Shown here piece after piece: positions 14,376 through 20,818 of a stretch of DNA of 21,776 nucleotides (its first letter is position 1; each line of letters starts with the position of its first letter). Made by a program: the position numbers and the translations under genes. The notes beneath the pieces were generated by a model that saw only the letters and a program-made list of their open reading frames with translations, did not search any database and was not told where the DNA came from. The DNA comes from an uncultured Bacilli bacterium (lineage in GTDB: Bacteria > Bacillota_I > Bacilli_A > RF39 > UBA660). Where the stretch lies: the NCBI GenBank assembly GCA_934101345.1, contig CAKOQV010000013.1, positions 1-21,776 of the forward strand. Direction: 5' to 3'.

Positions 14376-14874
14376 ATTTAACTATAAGATATATAATTAC
14401 TCCTAGTAAAATAGTAAGAACTATACCTACTCCTATTAAAATCTTACTATTTAAGAAACCATTCTTATTCATACTATTTAATAAATTAATCTTAAACATA
14501 TCTCTCTCAGCATGAGACTTAGATACCATTACACCCTTATAAGCAGTTAATTCTTTCTGATGACCTTCACTTAATATATCCGGAGATAAATCATTTAGCA
14601 TAACTAACTTTTGTGCTTCATAAACAGTATAATGAAGTTTAATATCACCATGTACTTTAGAAAATAAATGATCAGTAGGAAGTTTATATTCATACTTAAC
14701 AAAATTTTCAGTACTATTTCTAGATACTACTTCACCTGGAAAGGTTCCATCTCTTAATGCTGGTACACAATCAAATATTAATTTCTTAAAAGCAATCATA
14801 TTATATTTTTTTAATGATTTTTCTTTCTTTTTAAATTCATTTTCATTTAAATATTCTACTACATAAGAATGCAT
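14374..14874 (-). CDS. Unknown tail-anchored protein (166 aa)
   Basis: The start is the ATG at 14874 (MHSYVVEYLNENEF); the GTG three codons earlier belongs to the ribosome site AGGTGAT. A cytosolic N-terminal portion of about 140 residues (KKYNMIAFKKLIFDCVPALRDGTFPGEV, VKYEYKLPTDHLFSKVHGDIKLHYTVYE) is followed by a single C-terminal helix (ILIGVGIVLTILLGVIIYLIV) ending in Lys, so it is probably tail-anchored in the membrane. I do not recognise the family. It has its own terminator and is bracketed by inverted copies B and D of the hairpin element, which makes it a unit that may have moved together; that last point is inference. Confidence 0.75.
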   Translation of the reverse strand: MHSYVVEYLNENEFKKKEKSLKKYNMIAFKKLIFDCVPALRDGTFPGEVVSRNSTENFVKYEYKLPTDHLFSKVHGDIKLHYTVYEAQKLVMLNDLSPDILSEGHQKELTAYKGVMVSKSHAERDMFKINLLNSMNKNGFLNSKILIGVGIVLTILLGVIIYLIVK

Positions 14875-14949
14875 ATCTATCACCTAAATTAATTTTACTA
14901 CATTTTTTTCTTTTTGTCATTACTTTTTGCATTCTTTTATTTCTTTATG

Positions 14950-15043
14950 TTCACTTTATACCTTATTTTAAGTCTTATTAGTGTTTATTTGAACCAATGA
15001 TATTGCCCTAAAATAATATACCTACATATCTATTATATATAAG
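14950..15043 (-). repeat. Dispersed tandem-hairpin element, copy D
   Basis: Minus-strand order: CTTATATATAAT (15043-15032), linker AGATATGTAGGTA, hairpin 1 (TTATTTTAG ... TTCAAATAA, with a U-C mismatch and a G-U closing pair, top GGCAATATCATTGG), then hairpin 2 (CACTAATAAG ... TATAAAGTG, more degenerate than in the other copies), ending AGTGAA. It is closest to copy C. It lies upstream of the gene that starts at 14874 and just after the stop of the gene at 15058. Confidence 0.7.
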
Positions 15044-15057
15044 TCATAAATATATAT

Positions 15058-15444
15058 CTAGCTAAAAGCTAGTTCAACATCAATATTCTTATCCATTATA
15101 GCTATAGATAAGAATATTACACCACTTATTAATACTAAAAAAGAACCAATAAATGAAGCTAGGTGTAAATTCTTTTTTCTATCATCATCTTCATTTTTTA
15201 ATTTAATATAATCATCATAACTATCTTTAGCAAAATAATAATATACTATTACTAATATAGAAAAAATAAGTATAAGTAAATTTTGATATTCTCTTTTACT
15301 TTGCTCATCATTATATAATAGATACTTCTTTTCCTTACTATTAGCGTGCCAACTAAGAAATATTATAACAATGTAAATAATCCATACAAAGTTTTCTATC
15401 TTAATATCCTCAAGCTTATCCATTCTATCTTTTATATCATTCAT
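15058..15444 (-). CDS. Unknown membrane protein, three helices (128 aa)
   Basis: A short charged N-terminus (MNDIKDRMDKLEDIKIE) leads to three hydrophobic segments: VWIIYIVIIFLSW, LLILIFSILVIVYYYF and FIGSFLVLISGVIFLSIAI. They are joined by hydrophilic loops rich in Lys, Glu and Asp, and the chain ends acidic (NIDVELAFS). The family is not recognised with confidence. No Shine-Dalgarno sequence is visible before the ATG; the upstream 50 nt are almost purely A and T with several TATAAT-like boxes, unlike neighbouring genes. Copy D follows its stop by about 15 nt. Confidence 0.7.
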   Translation of the reverse strand: MNDIKDRMDKLEDIKIENFVWIIYIVIIFLSWHANSKEKKYLLYNDEQSKREYQNLLILIFSILVIVYYYFAKDSYDDYIKLKNEDDDRKKNLHLASFIGSFLVLISGVIFLSIAIMDKNIDVELAFS

Positions 15445-15582
15445 ATTATATAATATTAAATATTATAATTTATATAATTAAAAATATATTAAAATGGTGT
15501 GAATACCTAAGTGGTTTACAACTCTTTCGCATAAAGATAATTGATATTATAATCACTCTCTATAAATGTTATACAAAAAAAA

Positions 15583-15613
15583 TAAAAAACTAGCAATAGT
15601 TACTTGCCAATTT
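15583..15613 (-). terminator. Possible weak terminator
   Basis: Minus strand GGCAA and TTGCT form a 5-bp stem (one G-U) around a short loop, followed by a T-rich run, about 55 nt after the stop of the gene at 15667. The rest of 15445-15666 is AT-rich and shows no ORF or RNA gene that I recognise. Confidence 0.4.
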
Positions 15614-15666
15614 TTTTAGTTAATGTTGGATTATTATCATCTTTAGAAAAATAAGATGAATATTTT

Positions 15667-16242
15667 TCACTTCTTTTTAAGTTGTCTCTTTAAGTTGTCT
15701 CTGATTTTTTTTATATCGTTTAGAGAATAATTATCTAAAGTGTTTATATTTAATGGTGTTTCTTGTTTTCTTTTTCTGATTCCATTAAATAAATTAGAAT
15801 CATCTGCATTTTCTAATCTTGTTCTTATTTGTAAATATATATCATATTTTTCTAATTCTTTAATTTCATCGTTTTTAAATCTATAATCTAACCCATTCAT
15901 TACAACGTTCAAAGCCGTAATACCACTTACAATGCTAGCAAAAACTCTCATACCTTTTGAATCAGCAATAGAAGCTCCTAATATATTTAATGCAGTACAC
16001 CCAACTTGTGTTATAGTCCAAATAAGTGCTTTTGTTCTCTTTTGGTTTAAATCATATATTGATAATTCTTTTCTTTCTTCTGCTTGTTCAAGCATTTGAT
16101 TCAATAAATTAGCTTCATTTTCTTCTGTTAAAGGCATTTCGTAATTGGTACCATCTAAAAATGTAATAATTATTTTATCGTTAGAAGTTTTATAATTTTG
16201 AATTAATTCTCCTGCTTCTGCGCCTTCATAACCATGTTTCAT
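15667..16242 (-). CDS. Unknown two-helix membrane protein (191 aa)
   Basis: Starts MKHGYEGAEAGELI after TTGGAGGTGA, a strong ribosome site. Order of features: a small N-terminal beta domain (KIIITFLDGTNYEMPLTEE), an acidic helix (LLNQMLEQAEERKEL), two membrane segments (about 72-92 ALIWTITQVGCTALNILGAS and 98-117 VFASIVSGITALNVVMNGL), then a charged cytosolic helical region and a basic C-terminus (IRDNLKRQLKKK). A 13-bp tandem duplication (TTAAGTTGTCTCT twice on the plus strand) makes up the last codons. No known family recognised. It lies 78 nt after the gene starting at 16872, on the same strand, within the accessory-looking block beside tRNA-Leu. Confidence 0.75.
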   Translation of the reverse strand: MKHGYEGAEAGELIQNYKTSNDKIIITFLDGTNYEMPLTEENEANLLNQMLEQAEERKELSIYDLNQKRTKALIWTITQVGCTALNILGASIADSKGMRVFASIVSGITALNVVMNGLDYRFKNDEIKELEKYDIYLQIRTRLENADDSNLFNGIRKRKQETPLNINTLDNYSLNDIKKIRDNLKRQLKKK

Positions 16243-16320
16243 TTTATTTCACCTCCAAAAAATGTAAGACTGTAATAACATACATTATTAAATTTGTCTA
16301 CTGCTTCAAATAAATTTGAA

Positions 16321-16872
16321 TTATATCTTTCTATCCATTTTTTGTAATACTAACCTTTTTCCTAAAGATTGACTTTGCAAGACTTCATAACTTTCTTTAA
16401 CATCTTTAGAAAATGCTCTAATAATCATATCAAATGAAGCATTTGGCATAATTAAATACATACCATTTTCAGGATGTCTGCCAAAAATTCTTTGTACTGA
16501 ATCATCCAAAGGATACTCTAAACGAACCCAATCAGTAAATAATAAAATACCTTCTTCATTTAATCCATATTGTTCATATGTATGAAAGTCTTTAGAAATA
16601 TCTTTATATTTATCCTCAAGCATTTGATAACTATATGGATTAAATATTGCAAAATTTTCTACATAACCATCAATTTTTTTAATACTTTGTAAATAGTTTT
16701 TATAATGTTTTAATGCTTGCAATTCATAGTTGGCCTTAGTACAACTACAATTACCTGTTTTCACTTGCCCAAATCCATATAATCCGGTATCAAACTGTCC
16801 ATAAGTAAATTTTATATGGTCCTGTATTTTTATTTGTTCTCCTTCTGCAAATGCTCTATAAATCTTTAACAT
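16321..16872 (-). CDS. Unknown soluble protein (183 aa)
   Basis: A clear coding frame with AGAGGAGG before the ATG and a plausible promoter at 16900-16928. The product has no signal peptide or membrane segment. It is rich in aromatic residues, with FGQVKTGNCSCTKANYELQALKHYKNYL near the N-terminus (two close cysteines), then VENFAIFNPYSYQMLEDKYKD and ILLFTDWVRLEYPLDDSVQRIFGRHPENG, and a basic C-terminus. I do not recognise a family. It sits between a KilA-N protein and a small membrane protein, a typical accessory neighbourhood, but no function can be read from it. Confidence 0.72.
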   Translation of the reverse strand: MLKIYRAFAEGEQIKIQDHIKFTYGQFDTGLYGFGQVKTGNCSCTKANYELQALKHYKNYLQSIKKIDGYVENFAIFNPYSYQMLEDKYKDISKDFHTYEQYGLNEEGILLFTDWVRLEYPLDDSVQRIFGRHPENGMYLIMPNASFDMIIRAFSKDVKESYEVLQSQSLGKRLVLQKMDRKI

Positions 16873-16890
16873 AATAAACCTCCTCTTCTT

Positions 16891-16928
16891 GTATTACTTA
16901 TAATACTACACAATTTATATAATTACAA
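16891..16928 (-). promoter_or_regulatory. Putative promoter with two palindromes
   Basis: Minus strand TTGTAA (16928-16923), 17-bp spacer, TATTAT (16905-16900). The -10 box sits inside an inverted repeat GTATTA-TAAG-TAATAC (16906-16891). A further palindrome AATACAATGTATT abuts the -35 box on its upstream side. Confidence 0.5.
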
Positions 16929-16968
16929 TACATTGTATTAAAATTCTATTTCAAAATCATTTATATAT

Positions 16969-17745
16969 CTATACTAACACCAATTTAATTAATCTTTCTT
17001 TTTGAGGAATGTTATCATTAATTAATTCTTCATTTGTATTTTCTAAATTACACAATATTAATAAGTGTTTTAAATCTGTATAATCTCTAATGTTTCCTCT
17101 TAAATTTGGATTATTTTCTTTCCATTCTTTAGCGGTCATTCCAAACAAAGCAACATTTAATACATCTGCTTCTTCTGCATAAATATATTTCTTTTGATTT
17201 TCAGTTATTTTTGGAACAATATTTTGTTTTATTGAATCAGTATGAATTCTATAATTAGTTTTAGCTAACATTCTATTTGCAGTCCAATCCATTTTATACT
17301 GATAAGATTCATTTCTTTTTAGTCTTTCAAATTCCTGTATAACATATAATTTAAATTCTGGAGATAACCAACTAGCAAATTCCAATGCAATATCACTTCT
17401 TGCGTATGTATCACCGTTATTTCCAGATTTTGAAATAATACCAATCGCATTAGTTTCTTTAATCCATTTTTGTGGTGACATATAAAAACTATTTTTTCCA
17501 GCTAAATTTTCAAAGGTCGTAAATTCGAGGCCTTTAAAATTTTCATTATTTAATTTTTCCCATAAACCTAGATAAGCAATAACATCTTTATTTCTCATCC
17601 ATGTTTGTATCGGTATTTTGGTTTCCTCTGAATTTGCATATCTTGCTAAATCTGTTAGGGATATAAATTCTTTATTATCTATAGTTATTACTTTAATTTT
17701 ATTATCATTAACTTCTAATTCTGATTTTATTATTTCTTGTTTCAT
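16969..17745 (-). CDS. KilA-N domain protein (258 aa)
   Basis: The start is the ATG at 17745 (MKQEIIKSELEVN), set by AGGAGG; the upstream ATG at 17805 lacks a ribosome site. The N-terminal KilA-N/Bro-N-like DNA-binding domain spans residues about 15-150, with FISLTDLARYAN, the WIKETNAIGIISKSGNNGDTYAR stretch and DIALEFASWLSPEFKLYVIQEFERLK. The C-terminal domain (about 185-258) contains VLNVALFGMTAKEW, NPNLRGNIRDYTD and LLILCNLENTNEELI, a pairing common in stand-alone KilA-N proteins of gut Bacteroidota and Bacillota. KilA-N proteins come from phages and large DNA viruses, and stand-alone copies mark mobile or accessory regions. Its role here, regulator or defence component, is unknown. It lies between the tRNA-Leu terminator and two unknown genes. 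Confidence 0.88.
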   Translation of the reverse strand: MKQEIIKSELEVNDNKIKVITIDNKEFISLTDLARYANSEETKIPIQTWMRNKDVIAYLGLWEKLNNENFKGLEFTTFENLAGKNSFYMSPQKWIKETNAIGIISKSGNNGDTYARSDIALEFASWLSPEFKLYVIQEFERLKRNESYQYKMDWTANRMLAKTNYRIHTDSIKQNIVPKITENQKKYIYAEEADVLNVALFGMTAKEWKENNPNLRGNIRDYTDLKHLLILCNLENTNEELINDNIPQKERLIKLVLV

Positions 17746-17810
17746 TAAAACCTCCTGACATAATTTTAAAATCATTTTTTCTATAACTATTTTATCATAT
17801 TTCAAAGTAT

Positions 17811-17848
17811 ATTAAAACTCAAACTATCAAAATGAAAAGTTTGAGTTT
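17811..17848 (-). terminator. Terminator after tRNA-Leu
   Basis: AAACTCAAAC and GTTTGAGTTT form a perfect 10-bp stem with a 14-nt loop, followed on the minus strand by TTTTAATA. It lies 10 nt after the tRNA 3' end. Confidence 0.8.
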
Positions 17849-17858
17849 ATTATTAATC

Positions 17859-17945
17859 TGGTGCTTGTGGTGGGACTCGGACCCACATGGCTTTTATACC
17901 GCTGGATTTTGAGTCCAGTGCGTCTACCAATTCCGCCACACAAGC
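17859..17945 (-). tRNA. tRNA-Leu (anticodon CAA)
   Basis: An 87-nt class II tRNA. Acceptor GCTTGTG/CACAAGC with discriminator A and encoded CCA; D-loop AATTGGTAGA; anticodon stem CTGGA/TCCAG with loop CTCAAAA, so anticodon CAA (UUG codons); long variable arm with GGT/GCC pairing; T-stem GTGGG/CCCAC. The T-loop is TCCGAGT, with C where the nearly universal U55 is expected. It lies 45 nt after tgt and is probably transcribed with it. Confidence 0.93.
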
Positions 17946-17990
17946 ATTACTACTAAATTATATAATAAATTTAGTAGAATGTAAATATCT

Positions 17991-19097
17991 TTATTTATAG
18001 TTCTTATAAAATTCTTCTTTAAAATCTAAGAATCTATCTTCTTTAATAGAGGCTCTTATATCTTCCATAATCTTAATTAAAAATCTTAGATTATGAATTG
18101 ATAAAAGTCTTTGTCCTAGAGTTTCATTGGCTACGAGTAAATGTCTTATATATGCTTTAGTATAGTTTTTGCAGCACTTACAATCACAGCTTTCATCTAC
18201 TGGAGTAAAGTCTTCTTTATATTTAGCGTTTCGCAAATTTATTTTTCCGTGTCTAGTAAATGCATGACCATGTCTAGCAAGTCTTGTAGGAAGAACGCAG
18301 TCAAACATATCTACTCCTCTTTCTACTCCTTCAAATAGATCGGTTGGTTCTCCTACTCCCATTAAATATCTTGGTTTGTCTTCAGGTAAATACTTAATAC
18401 CATATTCAATCATTTTATACATAGTTGGTTTATCTTCACCTACTGATGTACCACCAATTGAATATCCGTCAAAATCAAGTTTTACTGTTTCTTTGCAAGA
18501 CCATTCTCTTAAGTCTTCAAATTCACCACCTTGAACAATACCGAATAAACTCTGATTGGGATTATTGAAAACAGCTTTTCCTCTTTTGGCCCATCTAAGT
18601 GTTCTTTCTACTGAGTTTTTCATATAATCATATGTTACTGGATATGGTGGGCATTCATCAAAACTCATGGCTATATCACTATCTAGTTTATTTTGTACCT
18701 CAATACTTATTTCTGGTGTCAAAAATAATTTTTCTCCATTTAGATGGCTTTTGAATGTTACACCTTCTTCGCTTATATCTTTAGGTTTAGCTAAACTAAA
18801 TACTTGAAAACCTCCGCAATCTGTAAGTATTGGTCCATTATAATTCATAAACTTATGTAATCCACCAGCCTTATTAACAATATCTGCTCCTGGTCTTAGC
18901 CATAAATGGTATGTATTAGAAAGTATTACTGCTGCTCCTATTTCCTTTAATTCTTCCGGATCCAATGTTTTAACTGTGGCTTGCGTTCCTACTGGCATAA
19001 ACATTGGTGTTTCGTAAGTGCCATAGTTTGTTTCTAATGTACCATACCTTGCTTTGGTATTTTTATCTTTATGTAATAATGTATATTTTACTTTCAT
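17991..19097 (-). CDS. tgt: tRNA-guanine transglycosylase
   Basis: Exchanges guanine 34 in GUN anticodons (Tyr, His, Asn, Asp) for preQ1, the first tRNA-bound step toward queuosine. The 368-residue product matches bacterial Tgt along its length: ILTDCGGFQVFSL with the general acid D93, SFDECPPYP, GIVQGG, GGTSVGE, and MFDCVLPTRLARHG with the nucleophile D266. The zinc site is C304-x-C306-x2-C309 with H335. The usual TDSGGFQ is TDCGGFQ here, a Ser-to-Cys change next to the catalytic Asp. AGGTGAG precedes the ATG. No queA or preQ1 synthesis genes are in the window. tRNA-Leu follows; a gene of unknown function precedes it. Confidence 0.97.
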   Translation of the reverse strand: MKVKYTLLHKDKNTKARYGTLETNYGTYETPMFMPVGTQATVKTLDPEELKEIGAAVILSNTYHLWLRPGADIVNKAGGLHKFMNYNGPILTDCGGFQVFSLAKPKDISEEGVTFKSHLNGEKLFLTPEISIEVQNKLDSDIAMSFDECPPYPVTYDYMKNSVERTLRWAKRGKAVFNNPNQSLFGIVQGGEFEDLREWSCKETVKLDFDGYSIGGTSVGEDKPTMYKMIEYGIKYLPEDKPRYLMGVGEPTDLFEGVERGVDMFDCVLPTRLARHGHAFTRHGKINLRNAKYKEDFTPVDESCDCKCCKNYTKAYIRHLLVANETLGQRLLSIHNLRFLIKIMEDIRASIKEDRFLDFKEEFYKNYK

Positions 19098-19123
19098 TAT
19101 CTCACCTATACTGATAGGAGAAA

Positions 19124-19609
19124 TTATCTCCCTTTACCTTTCTTTTCACGATCTTCTTTCGTTCCAACTCCAAACATTCGCATAAATATTTCTCTTTGCT
19201 TTTTTTCGTTTATTAAATATAATTTTTCTTTATATTCATTAATTATTAACTCTAGTTTTTTTATTGTTAAATTAACATATGTTTTTCCTAAATACTTTGC
19301 GTAAACATTTATTAAATATGTATATAATTTTTCAGCCTCTTTATACATATTTCTAAATCTTGATTCACCACTATCGGATTCATCATCATAACTTGTATTT
19401 AATTCAAGTAGTAATCTAGATATTTTATTGTTTATTTTTTTCTTAATTAGTTTTTCAGTTAATGTTGGTGATACAAATACTATTTTATTAACTTCAATAG
19501 CATCATCTTTTTTTACTTTTGGTTTAACATTATAACCATTTTTATTGTATTCTAAGTAAACTACTTCACCATTTTTATTATCTTTACTTATAAAATAATT
19601 CTTATTCAT
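19124..19609 (-). CDS. Unknown basic protein between trmD and tgt (161 aa)
   Basis: The ATG overlaps the trmD stop (ATGA), with GGGGGG inside trmD as ribosome site, so it is translationally coupled to trmD. The product has a short N-terminal beta hairpin (NYFISKDNKNGEVVYLEYNKNG), a basic segment, and a helical body (LTEKLIKKKINNKISRLLLELN, then EAEKLYTYLINVYAKYLGKTYVNLTIKKLELIINEYKEKLYLI) ending in a strongly basic tail rich in Lys and Glu. No membrane segment or known motif. Its place inside a tRNA/rRNA modification operon suggests an RNA- or ribosome-related role, which is inference only. Confidence 0.75.
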   Translation of the reverse strand: MNKNYFISKDNKNGEVVYLEYNKNGYNVKPKVKKDDAIEVNKIVFVSPTLTEKLIKKKINNKISRLLLELNTSYDDESDSGESRFRNMYKEAEKLYTYLINVYAKYLGKTYVNLTIKKLELIINEYKEKLYLINEKKQREIFMRMFGVGTKEDREKKGKGR

Positions 19610-20277
19610 TGCTTCCCCCCTAATAGATCTGGTCTGTTTTCTTTGGTTAATCTTATTCTTTCCCTATTTCTAAACTCTTCAATGTTCTTATGATGACCGC
19701 TAAGTAAAACTTCTGGAACTTTTAAACCGCGATATTCAGAAGGTTTAGTATAGTTAGGATAATCAAGTAAGTTATCTGTAAAACTTTCACTAGTAAGGGA
19801 TCCGCTGCTAATTACACCATCTATTAACCTAACTACTGAATCAACTACTACCATTGATGGAAGTTCGCCTCCAGTTAAGACATAATCTCCTATGGATAAC
19901 TCTAAATCAACAATACTTTTTATTCTCTCGTCAAAGCCTTCATAATGTCCACATAATATTATTATGTGTTCTTTTTTTGATAAGTCATAAGCTATTTGCT
20001 CTTTATATAATTTACCTGATGGAGTCATCATTATGACTAGTGTATTTTCATCTTTTAATGTGTCTATAGCTCGAAAGATTGGATCACACATAAGTACCAT
20101 ACCATTACCGCCACCATAAGGATAATCATCAACTTGATTGTTATTGTATACAGTATAATCTCTAATATTATGTACTTTTATTTTAACCTTTCCGCTATCA
20201 ATTGCCCTCTTTATAATTGACTCTGTTAAAAAATTATCATACATATTTGGAAACAAAGTAAGTATATCTATTAACAC
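19606..20277 (-). CDS. trmD: tRNA (guanine-N1)-methyltransferase TrmD
   Basis: Makes m1G37 next to the anticodon in tRNAs reading CUN, CCN and CGG, preventing +1 frameshifting; a SPOUT-class trefoil-knot SAM enzyme. Signatures: LIDILTLFP at the N-terminus, DYPYGGGNGMV, CGHYEGFDERI and SIGDYVLTGGELPSMVVVDSVVRLIDG for the knot. The GTG at 20277 is preferred as start: GGTGGTGAT lies 5 nt upstream and LIDILTLFP then begins at residue 2. The ATG at 20292 would be inside this ribosome site and has none of its own. 223 residues from GTG. It lies 49 nt after rimM and overlaps the next gene by 4 nt. Confidence 0.96.
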   Translation of the reverse strand: MLIDILTLFPNMYDNFLTESIIKRAIDSGKVKIKVHNIRDYTVYNNNQVDDYPYGGGNGMVLMCDPIFRAIDTLKDENTLVIMMTPSGKLYKEQIAYDLSKKEHIIILCGHYEGFDERIKSIVDLELSIGDYVLTGGELPSMVVVDSVVRLIDGVISSGSLTSESFTDNLLDYPNYTKPSEYRGLKVPEVLLSGHHKNIEEFRNRERIRLTKENRPDLLGGKQ

Positions 20278-20326
20278 TATAATCACCACCATTAAACTAA
20301 TAGTTATTATACTAAAAGTTAATTAA

Positions 20327-20818
20327 TTAGTCAAATAATCCATCTATATTTTTAATATATATTTTTCCACTACTAATATCAACTTTATCAATTAGGTTAT
20401 AGTTATATGGAATTAAATAATATTTGTTATTGGTATCTATCTTAAGTAAAGTATTTTTGTCATATCTTTCTATAGCACTAACTTTTCCCTTTTCTGCATC
20501 TTTATATATTACAGTCATTCCAATAATGTCTTCATCTAAGTATTCTTCTTGGCCTAAAGTAATATCATCTTTATTTATATAAATGTTTTTACCTTTATAT
20601 TTAAGAACTTCATTTATGTTTGAATATCCTTCAAATGTTACCATATCGAAGTTCTTATGTTTACGATAAGTATTAATAATTTCTATATTTTTCTTATCAA
20701 TATAAACTTTCATATTCTTTATAAATACTTTTTCTTTATATGGAAACTTTGATAATATTCTAAGTTCTCCCTTAATACCATGGGTATTAACAATTTTTCC
20801 TATTTTAATTAATTCCAT
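20327..20818 (-). CDS. rimM: Ribosome maturation factor RimM
   Basis: Assists maturation of the 30S head by binding S19. The 163-residue product starts MELIKIGKIVNTHGIKGELRI, the usual RimM N-terminus, followed by the RimM domain (to about residue 90) and a PRC-barrel domain (LDEDIIGMTVIYKDAEKGKVSAIERYDKNTLLKI). The start overlaps the end of the upstream SPOUT methyltransferase gene by 14 nt, so the two are coupled. In most bacteria rimM sits between rpsP and trmD; here a methyltransferase takes the rpsP position. Confidence 0.94.
   Translation of the reverse strand: MELIKIGKIVNTHGIKGELRILSKFPYKEKVFIKNMKVYIDKKNIEIINTYRKHKNFDMVTFEGYSNINEVLKYKGKNIYINKDDITLGQEEYLDEDIIGMTVIYKDAEKGKVSAIERYDKNTLLKIDTNNKYYLIPYNYNLIDKVDISSGKIYIKNIDGLFD

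Noticed and set aside
15445..17945. Integration of the KilA-N block into the 3' end of tRNA-Leu
   Set aside because: No direct repeat of the tRNA 3' end was found on the far side of the block and no integrase gene is present.
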